From Icerya purchasi (lineage: Eukaryota > Arthropoda > Insecta > Hemiptera > Monophlebidae), in assembly GCA_039619475.1 (NCBI GenBank), contig CM077116.1, forward strand, positions 178,527,863-178,591,862: a DNA stretch of 64,000 bases, written 5' to 3'. Below the pieces are notes generated by a model that was not told the DNA's origin, searched no databases, and worked only from the letters and a program-made list of their open reading frames with translations. Position 1 is the first letter of the stretch. Each line of letters starts with the position of its first letter. A program made the position numbers and the translations under genes. Below, in pieces: positions 13,752 through 25,700 of this stretch.

Positions 13752-16700
13752 TGACATCGCGGTGGAGATCGATACGTGAGTCTTGGCATACGGCAGTAAG
13801 ATCGGGGAATCGGGAAAATAAAAAAATTATACTTAAGTTAATTTTATAAAAAATAAATCGCGGTATCGGGAACGGAGTGCGAGTGTGTGGGTGAGATATC
13901 GCGGCGGAGATCGGAATATGCGGGGTTCGGCGCGTGCGCTTTCGCGAGGGTGACCGGAGTGTGCGCGGGGACGAAATATGCGTGTGAGAAATGTGAACTG
14001 GAGTTATCGGTTAGATTTTAGCTTTAAATAATATACTTGGGTTAAATTTTGGAATTTTCTTACTTAGGCCTCGAAATTTTGAAAAAAAAATTGCGGTAAC
14101 GTAGCGAGCGGGCGGGGCGATCGGAGACTTGGGTTACTTTCGGACATTAATTAATATACTTATGTTAATTAATAATCGGTTCGGTTTATCGGACACGAGC
14201 GGGACGCGTATGGGGGAATTTCGGAGAAATTTGGGGAACTTGGGGGAACTTTCAGCACCTGGACACTAATTGGGGTTACTTGCGCCCCCGAATAACTCTT
14301 TGGACAGTTTATTGACCTCTGGACACTGTTTGGACGTTCGGTTTATCGGAAACGAGCGGGAACCATCCGGGGGAAACCCTGAGGAATCGGGGGGAAACTT
14401 GGGTGAATTTTGACCACCTGGACATGAATTGGGGTGACTTTCGTGTTCGGATTACCGGTCTGGGGTGAATTTTCGCCTCCGGGACCGAAATTGGGGTTCG
14501 GATTAGCGGAACTGCCAGAACGCAGATTTAAAGACTACTAATAATGTCATACAGAACTGAATTCACATTTGCAATCTGGGATGTCTGCACTGATTGCTAA
14601 TGCCGGTTTAATTTTGTTTTAAAATCATAACAGGATATGAATATGAGGGAAACTTTGTTTCTGCCACTCTATGGTTAACGTAATTAGTCGACCCAAAAAT
14701 ACATTCTTTTTTGAGGAGTTTCATAATTTTTTTCACTTTTAAATGAAAAATCCGGCTATAATATCATGCCTGTGATAAGATTTCTGATGTGGCTATAAAA
14801 AATCAGTAATTTTTTTTCCATTTAGGATTGCACATAAACGTAATAAATAAATGTGGACGTCCACAATGACGGGCATCTTGTGTTTTTTCGTGCATATATT
14901 GTGGTCCTCCAGTAAACATTGATGGCAATATTACCATCTTTCCAAGTTCACCCAGGTTACTATCTTATTTTCTAACAGCATCTGTTAGGTGCACATAATT
15001 TTCACATCTTAATTTTTTTCGGTTATAACGAATGAAGTTAAATCGTTCTGTTTCTATTTTTGCATATATATCAACTACAAACGGATTAAGAAGGTTTCAG
15101 AATAATAGTAGTGGGTTTTTTTTTTTCTCGCTCCATCAAGCGGTAGCTGTAGAAGTCTGTAGCTGAACGTTTTTTCTAAAGAAATTTATTAGTAACAGGA
15201 TCATGTTGAAGAATACTGATACTGTATCCATTCTCTCCACAACAGAACATAAGAGGATACTGTAAAGCATCATATGCGCGGTGTATCTCGCTGATACGCA
15301 TTCATTTATTATTTCCGTTGTGAATCACTATATCTCCTTTTTAAACACCTGGCCTACAATGATTACAGCCATCTCCTTGCTGGGAGCATTAAAACGACTT
15401 TTATGCGCCCTTGAAGGTTCTTATTGGCATTAATGACGATTGTGAAATCTTTTTGATTCTTAGGAATGGAGTCAACGGCAACTTTTAAATTTGTTACGTA
15501 CTCATTGCATTCATGAACCAACTTTTGAAGTTAATTAACCAATTCCGGCTTTACACCTGTGAAGTATTCACAACGAATATTTGTTTGCTTCTCATTATCC
15601 CCAACGAAGTATATTTGAAAGAAAGAAGGCTGTAGTTTACATGCTGGCATTAAGCTACCTACTCTATGGTATACCTGACCTTGTATTTTAAATGTTGTCA
15701 TAAATTTATATTCTTTTATTTCTTTAGCCAAAAAAGATGTCATCTGAAAGCATTTATTATATTTTCTAGTATTTGTTAAAAAATATTCTGAATGCGGGTG
15801 TTTATGATTTAAAAGACTATGAAGTAGTTCTGGATACTGTTCTAAAAGCGGTAGATGAATCTTGCCTAAATTGCAACACATGTCAAAGCTTTCTTCTTTC
15901 CACTTTCCGGTACACACCATTTGCATAGTGTTTGCGGTCCAACATTGTATAATTTTTTAAGTTGGTTTTATTTATCTTTTTGTATCTCGTTCTATGTTTT
16001 AAATTTGACAGAAGCATCTTTCACCTGTTTATTTCGAATAATCACAGTACATCTTGATCTAATTTTTTTGACTTTTTCTTTGTGAAATTGACTCTATATT
16101 TATTTACTTTTATTACCATCTTCAATTTCCATAAAATTTTTTAAGATGTTTTTATTTTCTTTTATCATATTTTTCGGTATCTCGCTCGGTTTTAAAAATT
16201 GAGCAGAAGCATTCTTTATCTGTTTCTTTTGAATGATTTCAGTATATTTTAATTTATTTTTTTTTATTTTTTTTTGGGGAACTGACTTTATAATTGTTTC
16301 AATAATTTTCCTTTTATGGTCTTTGTATTTCGCTCTGTTTTACGAATTTGGCATAAGCATTTTTTCGTCTGCTTTTTTCGTGTAACATTAGTACATCTCG
16401 ATCCACTTTTTTTTTACATTTTTTAAGAGAACTGCCTTCCCTAGAGTTGTTTCAGTAATTTTCGTTTTACATTTATTATGGTCTTTGATTTTCGTAAAAT
16501 TTTTTAAAATGTTTTTGTTTTCTTTTATCTTATTTTTTTGTATTCCACTCAGTTTTTATTAATTTGGCGGAAACAACTTTTATCTGTTTTTTTCGTATGA
16601 CTCTAGTACATCTTGATCTGATTTTTTTGTACATTTTTTTCGGGCATTGATCTTATAGTTGTGTCACTCGATTTACTATTTTTATTTTTAATAATTGATA

Positions 16701-19700
16701 TTTTATTAATATTATTGTTTTTTTTTGTTTTTTTTTTTTTAGATCCCCCCTTTGGGCACGTCAGCCAAGGACGGCAATAGCTTTTTTAACTTGGGTTTTT
16801 CTAACTATGTCAGTACATCTGGATCTATATTTCCTTTTTTTCTGTTCTATGGGTAATTCAGACATTTTATATGAAACAGAAACATTTCGTTCAGGAGTTG
16901 ATGATTCACTTTCGGGAATAAGGACAGTAGTGAATATTAGATGGTCCGAGCACAAAGGATGCCGCCGGCGTTAATTATGCCTAGTAAGAGCACGAAAACT
17001 ACAGCGAGCAAATTTTGCCCCATGGTCCCCCCCCCGCACGACGGTATGAGCTACGAGCGCAGTGAACGCGTACCGTGCGTTACCGCGAACACTCCAGTCG
17101 CTGCCGCGTTTTTTCGAAATTCGGGGCTTAAGTATTCTAGCAGGGTTCTAAAAAATTCCATCCCACAGCCCTACACGTGTTCATTCCCGCGCACGCGTCG
17201 TTCATTCGCACTCGCAGGCTTATTATACATATCGTCGCTGGTAATAGCTATGGCGGAATTTTTAATTTTTATTTTTTGGGGGATAGAAAGTGCGAATAGT
17301 AGAGGGAAGAGGGAGTTTTTGAAACCGAGTAAAATAAGAAATACTCGAATTAATTTTTTCAATCCCTACGCTCGGGAATAAAAATTTGTAGGCGGAAAAA
17401 AAAGATATACTTTGGCTCATTATATATTACTTAGACTTGAAAAAGTATTATGATCGATGATGAAATAATTGATGGCAGTGGAGTGCGTGGGAACGGGTGA
17501 TGTGCATTTGTGGCGGTCGGGTCTTCGTAGGATTAAATTTTAGAATTGGGGAAAATATAAAAAAGAACACGAAAGATCAATAAAACAAATTTTTGGATGC
17601 GAAAAGAATATACATGGGCTAACTCTATAATACTTAGGCTTGGAAAAAATTATTATGAAAGAAAGGAACGCTAGCGATAGCAGATGTGTGTGCTGGACCG
17701 TTCCGTAGCTCTGCATAATGTATCGGACAAAGAAAAGTTTTAAGCGAACTGACCGAATAAAAATTACGTATTTTCTTATACGTCTTCAAAAGTAAACAGC
17801 ACGTGTCATGACACATATTATTCGATGTTGGTTTCCACGACGTGGCAGAAAACAATATACATGTATATAAACCCACCCCTCCCATCCGTGATTGATGGAA
17901 AAAGTTCGCGATTCATAGAGATAACAGAATGTGTGTGTGTGTGTGTGTGAGCTGGTGAAATAAAACGATGGAAATGATACAGCGACTTACGACATCAATT
18001 GAACGAAAAATCTTCGCGATTCCTGGAAATATCGGAGTGTTGTGCGTGCGTGTATGAGTGTGTGTGCATATGTGTATGACGGTGATTTAAGACAATTAAA
18101 AATGTAGCTGCATCTGGTCGAGATGATCGATGCAATCGTCTGCATGGCCGATGAAAATTACGTACTTTTCTATATGTCTTGTAATGTAAAAACATAAATT
18201 AAAACAAAAAGTAAAGCACACTTCTTTCTGGATGTTGTGTGATATTAAGTTTTCCTAAAAATAGATTATAACTCTTCTTCACTTTTAAAATTCCGATGAT
18301 ATAAAAAAAAATAGAACAACCTTCGTAAATATTATAATACGGTAAACCTATTTATTACAAACACATAACATTTTAGTTATTTTTTGAAAACAGTTTTCAA
18401 CCATTTTTCACCTTATAAAGTTCAATTTTTCAAAAGATCTTTCTCGTTTGATATTTTCGGTATATGGTGTGTTCAAATGGGTTTGCTGGTAACCAATGCA
18501 AATGATTTCGGCTAGGCGTAATCATTATTTTATTCCAAAAACGGAGTGAAGCCTTTGATACAATTAAACTTTAGGGTACTTAAAACAAATCGTGTACACT
18601 TTTTGTATGCCATACAAAGAGTATTAAGACAAAACTATAATTTGATAACTCAATTCGACCGAAAATATAAAGGTTTATGTATTTTCTGGAAAATGTTTTT
18701 TTATCCTTTTCCACGTCTTTAAGTTTAAATTTTCAGAGAAGCGTTCTTACTTGACATCATCATATCGATAATCACGATTCGTTTAGACTGCAGCGTGATT
18801 CTTGGCTTTCTCAAAAATGAGATTCTACCCTTTTTCTCCCTTAAAATTTTGGGGATGGAAAACAATTTCACACACATTTAGTACACCATATAAGATGACT
18901 TCATGCGGAATTACAATTTGATAAACTTATTTGTACCAAAAATATTACAGATTGGGTGTTTTTTGGAAAACAGTTTTTAACCCATTTTCACCCCTTAAAG
19001 TCCGAATTTTCAAAAAAAAGTTCTTATTTGACATCTTCAGTACATAAGTAATGTTCATGTAAAATTTCAATTATCTGGTGTACATGGTTTCGGCTGTAGC
19101 GTGATTATTAGTTTTTTAAAAAGTGATTTTCTGACTTTTAGCCCCTTTTTCACTACTAAAAAATTTAAATTATTTAATGTACATTTAGATGGCGTCAGTA
19201 CGTGGTATCGTTGCATTAGGTGCCAATTTTCAGCTTCACAGACCTAGTATGCAACAATAATTACGAGCCCCCCCCCCCCCCAAAAAAAAAAAATTGCTGT
19301 ACCTTTTAAATATTTCCAGATTTTTGCTTTTATATATGTAGATTACATATGACTAATAATGTCAGCAGTAATCAAATAGACCGGGGAAAAAAAAAGATTT
19401 TACAAAAATATTTTATCTTCATAATTTAAAAGTTTATTATCAATTTCGCAGGCGGCAGTATCGTTGGATTTGATGCAGCTATTGTAACAAATGTGCCGAT
19501 AGGTGGAGGGTTATCTAGCAGTGCATCATTATCTGTTTCAACGTACACGTTCCTAGAAGCCATCACTGGAAAAAAAACAGAGTTAGTAACGAATGGTTTA
19601 TTTATAAAATTTAAAATATTATAAATTTTTGTTTACTTATTTAATTCTTTTTTTTTTTTTTTTGAGGCAGTGATATTCAGACACAGATAACGGAAATTCA

Positions 19701-22700
19701 AAAAAAATTACTTAAAATTGACATAGTCACCACATGAATAGCTAGTTTTCTGAAATATGTCGGTGAGTGGCATTTTTAAATGTATACGGTGTACTTTCGA
19801 TATAGTCAGTGTTTTTTCACATTACACGTTACAGTATTATTATTATAATTTGCGACACTGTAATCACGTACCGCTTAACTAATTTCGTATTACACGGTTT
19901 AGGAACCGTTGGCCTGAGCTACTGATTTTTTTTATATATATGTATACCATCAGTGGCGGCTCGTGGTCAAAACGAAAGGTGGGGCTCTTACAGATTTGAT
20001 TTTTAAATACTTTATACTTAAAATCTATTTTTCCGACTGTATATATATACCCGCAACTATATCTGCAGTTAAACTTACCTATTTCGTGAAATGAAAGTCC
20101 ATACGACAGCTTTTATCGCTAATGAACTTCTCTATCACCTTGTCATTAAAGTTTGAAATCCCGCACACGATTGAGTTTTTGATAGATAACATTCCAAGTG
20201 CTAACAATCTGCCTTCACCTATAGTGCTTCTTAAGAAAGTTTTAAATTTTTTCAAAGAAGAAAAGCACCTTTCTGTTTCTGAAGTAGACATTGGAATTGT
20301 TACGATGATTCTCAAAGCGTTTGTAATTTCCTGGAAGGCCGCGTCCAATCTAAATGAATATATGAAAGCTAGTGTTTTCAAACATCCAGAAATTTCTTCA
20401 TTTCCAATAATCTCCGATCGTGAGTAAAATACACTCAGTTCAGATTTTAAATTGTCTTTATCAATCATTGGAAATGCCTCGCAAAACCTACCGATTGTTT
20501 GCACCGGCAAGTTTTTTGGTATTCTTTAAAATTTTTTTGCACAAATAAACTTGCTCCGGAAAGATGATTCTTAAATCCAAAACGTTCCTTTATTTGAAAA
20601 ATTATCATATCGCATACCTCCCTTGCAGATGCATTTAAATTTTCAGCTTTCATTCTGCGTTTTTTTTCCGGCAGAGCTGAATTAACGTTTTCTTCTCCTT
20701 TCGCAGCTGAAGGCAAACAATTTCTAATTTTTACGATTATGCGCTCAAAATTGTCTAAAGCCATTTGGATTTTTACAACGTCTGTTTCAATTTTTTGTAA
20801 CTGATTAAATAATACATCGACATGGGACATAATTTTGTTGAAAAAATTCAGCCAATACAAAAAACTGTTGGCTTCTAACCACTTGATGAAACCTGCAGCT
20901 TGTATTGTTATTTCCTTATTATATCGTTTAGGAACCCCAAGCTGGATATTTTTAGAACATTCTAAAATATCGGATCTATGGTCAAATACAGTCTGCACCA
21001 CCCGAGAATGTAAATGATTGTTGCCATAATTTTATTATTTTTTTAGTACGGACAGCGTCATCAAAGGCTGTAAGAAATGCCGAATCCGTCTCACTACAAT
21101 TAATTTCAAAATTGAACTAAAAGTAATCAAATTTTTTTTTATGGCCCGGCTTTAGTTAACTATCAAGCTATTTAGCCACCAATTATTTAATATAAGAATA
21201 TTGCTAACTAATGAAGGATACATAATATTTAATTGGGAAAAAGGTTATAAACAGACAACCATAGCCGTAAATGTTTAACATTACCCACAGAGGCTGAATA
21301 AAATCTTTAGGAAAGAGAAATTGGCCAGACTGAGTCCAAGGTACATAACCTGAACTTGCCTAACAGAAAATTAATGAAATAGGAATTACAATCATCATAC
21401 ACAATAATTATAACAAACAATCATGGCTACAAATGCTTCAGCATAGTCCACGAATGTCTGCACAAAATCATAACAAAGGAGAAACCGTCCAAGTCGAATT
21501 CGAGAAGCGTTGGGTTTCCCGAACATGACAGGGCATCAAGAATTAGGATAATGGAACACGTATCATCAAGAGTTGCATAGAGTAATTAATTAATAAAACA
21601 AATAAGTGTATGCTGTTAAATTTGGATGTCGTTTAATATAATAAATTTAAACAAAATATACAGGACCTGGTTGTTCTGGAACAGAAGACTATAGAGGAAA
21701 GAACCCAAGAGACATTAATTGTTCACAAAACGATCTACGGTAATGTTCATATTTATTACAATTAAACAGCAAATGATTAATGCCCTCTAAGAAATTTAAT
21801 GCGTAATGATCACTGCATAGTACACTGTCACCTTGGTCAGAAAAATTCAGAACTATCCGCGAATGACCCATACGTAGTCGGAAAATAGTAACCGCATATT
21901 TACGAATGAGTCGATCGGGGTAAGATTCTAGAATGGAATAATACCAAGGGTTAGAGGAGAGCTCTGACTGAACCATGTGGTAGTATTTGCCTTGGTTCTG
22001 ACTATTAATAAACTCAATCCATTCCGCCCTACTATCAACTTTAACCTTAGAATAAAGGTCTGATGAAGGAATAAATGGTGATAACTCACCCTCCAATGCA
22101 GCAACCTTCGCTGCGGCATCGACAGCCTCATTCATTCCAACACCACAATGACCAAGCACCCAGCAGAAACTTACTTGTACACCCTTGGTGAGTAGATTTG
22201 CACATTTATATTTGATTTCGTAAATGAAAGGATGCCATTTATAATTAAAGTCACTGTTACCCAACGAAATTGTCGGTACATACTAAATATTTTTGCCCTG
22301 TAATACATGTATTGAGTATAGTTCCTAATGCTTTATCGATAGCCAGCAGCTCGGCCGTGAAAACCGACGACATAGGCGGAAGCCTAAATTTTTTTAATAA
22401 ACCCCCAGCAAATAATAATGCAGCACCAACCGGTCCGTTGTACACCTGAGCTTTAGAACCGTCTGTAAATATCTGAATAAAGTCACTATACTGTCTAGAT
22501 ACTAAATTTCCAAATCATGCATTCATTAAACCCGGAGAAAACTGTGTATCTCTCAGTTGTTCGAAAAGAGAATCATCAATGTACAATTTAAAATAATTAA
22601 TTTCATAGGGTAAATTGAAATAACAAGCCGGAACTATTGGAATAAGTGCTGGGCTATATCTGTAATATAGGAGGATAATCGCTTAGCCAGGACAGGCAGT

Positions 22701-25700
22701 TTAGAAGAAACAAACCTCCACTGCGTAGTAATTCTATTTAGATCAGCGACTAACGCGGGAAAGCGATAATTACAAAATTTCAATAAGAATCTATTAGCCA
22801 AAATATTTCTTCTAATAAATAAAGGGCAAATGTTAGTCTCCATTTGGAGACAAGAAACAGGGGAAGAATTACATTTCTAGTAATACATCTTAGACAAATG
22901 TTTTGTAAAACTTCTAGTTTTGATAAGTTGCTCTTGGAGGCAGAACCATAAGAAAATGCGCCATAATCTAATCTAGAACGAATTAAGGACTTAAAAAGTA
23001 ACTCTAGTATAAACGGGTCTCCACCCCACGAATTGCTACTTATCGATTTAAAGGAATTGAATATTTTTAATATTTTTACTTGTAGAATCTGTATATGTTT
23101 TGCTCAAGTCAGTCTAGAGTCTAAGTAAAGTCCTAAATATTTAACGTATGATTTTAGAGGAATATGTTCATTTCCTATCTGAATATATGAAACCTGGGAG
23201 GTAAAGGGTCTAGTAGAATAAATGGAAGAAGTTGATTTAGTGACCTCAATGCCAAGTCCAATGTTAGAAAGAGTTTCGGTGTAAATAGAAATCGCATTCT
23301 GATTTTCACGAAAACAATTCGTTAAATTCTTATTTTTATTATAAACTTCCAGATCATTCGCATACGATAAAATACATGAATTATCAGGAGATGTTAAATT
23401 AAAAAGAGGAATAATATACACATTAAATAGCAAAAAGCACTTAAAACAGAACCTTGTGCTAAGCCTTTATATGCAATTCTCATCGTAGCCAAATTAGAAG
23501 TCGGGTCTATAAAGTTTAAAACTCTTTTTGTAAATAAATTACATATAAATTCGCTTAACGATGCTGGAACACTTATCTTAATTAACTGATCTAACAAAAA
23601 CTGCAATCGGACATTATCAAACGCCCCTCTAACATCCGAGAAGGTGGCCAATAAATAATCTTTATTGATAAACGATAAGTATACATCATTGGTGAAATGA
23701 GAAATATAGTCAAGCGAACCTAAGCCAGGCTTAAACCCATACATACCATCCGGCAAGATTTTCCGATTCTCGAGCCACCACAAGAGCCTGTTCTTAAGTA
23801 CAATTTCTAATGCTTTTCTAAGACACGATGTCAATGAAATGGATCTGTACGAAGACGCTTGTAACTGAGGCTTGCCAGCCTTTTGTATTGGGATGACTAA
23901 AAAATTGGATCAGTGCTCAGGAATAACTCTATCGTAAATCAAATCATTTAAAATAGACATAAACGTTGACCTAGAATTATCTCCCAGATTCGATAAAACA
24001 GAATAAGATATGCATGCCAGGAGCAGTATCTCTTTTTGTTAGTAAAGGAGTAAATAGCTCGTCCACAGTGATTGGCTTAGTTAAGAAGTGCGAACTATCA
24101 CCAACCATGGAAGACCTAAAGCCTCTGATTTCGTCAAAGGACGGTACGTAAGGAGCAGCGACTAACTGGGTAAACTCTTCAAACCAACTGCCATCCTTTG
24201 TGGGTGCCATGTAGCTATTTTTGTTCTTAAATCATTTCGCTAATGCCCATATCTCACGAATCGGGGTGTGTCTGTTGAACCTACTACAGAAATTTATCCA
24301 CGAATTCCTTTTGGCTGTTTTTAAAAATCTGTGCGTTTCAGCTGAAATTTTCCTGTAGGAAAGGAAGGCTTCCATTGATCCTGCTAATCTAAAATTTCTT
24401 AAGGCAGCATTTCTTTTATCGATTTTTTCTTTGCACGTGTTCCACCAAGGGTTTGGATTTTTTTTACCTTTATATGGAGTGGCAACAGGCATCGACCGAT
24501 CTAAGGCTGAAATCAACGTGTTATAGAATATGTTATATTTATCTAAGGATGTATTTGCTGTGTGGACTCTACTTATACCCTGCTCCATAAGATCCCTAAA
24601 TAAATTCCAGTTGCTCTCTCTGAATTTCCAATGTTTTAGATTTGAAGAGTGTAGAGTAGTAGAATTCGAGTTCGGCGATGATTTATTAATTTCTACAATA
24701 ACAGGTAAATGGGCACTACCTAGTGAGCAAGGCATAACAAACCACGAACATAACAAGGAGATATCAGCTGAAACAAACGTCAAATCAATGGGATTAGCAA
24801 ACTGATATGGATGATTAATTTTAGTTGGAGAACCATCATTTAAGATACACATGTTGGTCTCGTGAAGAACTTGTAACATGGCATCTCCTTTATGATCATT
24901 TCTATTGCATCCCCATAGATAACTGAGCGCGTTGAAATCTCTGCCAAAGATCACTGGAAAGTTATTCAATCTGTTTAATTCATTTGAAATGAGAGTAGGA
25001 TCAATAACATGCCCGGGAGGAGAGTAATAAGAAATAAAATACCCGGAGAAGTTTTTTAAATGAACTAAAATGCAGACCACATGAGATCTGCAGTTTTTAT
25101 TCGGGTTACTAAGATTAGTTTGTATACAATTATGCTGTAAACCATTTTTAACCAAAATGGCCGCTCCTTCGTAACCATCTTCCTTGTCATCTCTAAAACA
25201 CGTATAATTATTTATACAAAATTGTCTTTGTACACTCAGCCACGTTTCAGAGAGAAGGACGACATCTACTTCATGACTCGACAGAAAAGCTTCCAGGTCG
25301 CATTTATTGGAAACTGCACTTCTAGCATTCCACTTTAAAATACGAATCAAAATATGTTGAATTTAAGAAGTTTTATAGTTTTATAAACGATCGAGTCAAG
25401 ATGATTAGTTTAACTAATTTTAACTCGCGCCAGTTGGTACAATTATTTGCTTAACTTGCTACAGCACACGAGACATAATAACGAAAAGATTTATTCTGAA
25501 TAAATAAAAGCAAATAATAACAATAAACCGAGAGGTAAAGAGCGTAAAAATAACAACAAGGGAAATATAATTAGTATAAATTGTATAATAATTGTAACCC
25601 TAAATTACCCTTGCTCTCGTACTATTATAGGAATATAAAATAAAATATATCTAGCTGGAAAAAAAAAATATATATATCAAACAGGTATGCATAGATAAGG

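Larger units (their letters stand above)
10103..14540. mobile_element. Foldback-type DNA transposon with long inverted arms (FB-1)
   Basis: The element starts TAGTAGTCTTTAAATCTGCG at 10103 and ends with the exact complement at 14540. Left arm 10103 to about 11243; right arm about 12866-14540; loop about 11244-12865. It is flanked by ATAA at 10099-10102 and 14541-14544. Removing the element and one ATAA copy restores the interrupted Helitron Rep frame, which fixes both boundaries. The inner arms are essentially identical, for example 10962-11147 and 12964-13149. The right arm contains an extra tandem copy of about 500 bp. No transposase is encoded, so it must be non-autonomous. The superfamily is not assigned. 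Confidence 0.85.
5355..19342 (-). mobile_element. Autonomous-type Helitron relic (Helitron-1), full length with both termini
   Basis: This is a minus-strand rolling-circle transposon. Its 5' end is TC at 19342-19341, preceded by A on that strand. Its 3' end is CTAG (5358-5355), followed by T, giving the expected A^T target. A GC hairpin sits just inside the 3' end. Between the ends lie the remains of a RepHel gene in the right order: N-terminal basic repeats, Rep domain, linker and Pif1-type helicase. The coding region is broken by frameshifts, an in-frame TGA, loss of the tyrosine core and a 4.4-kb insertion. Without that insertion the element is about 9.5 kb. Confidence 0.88.
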
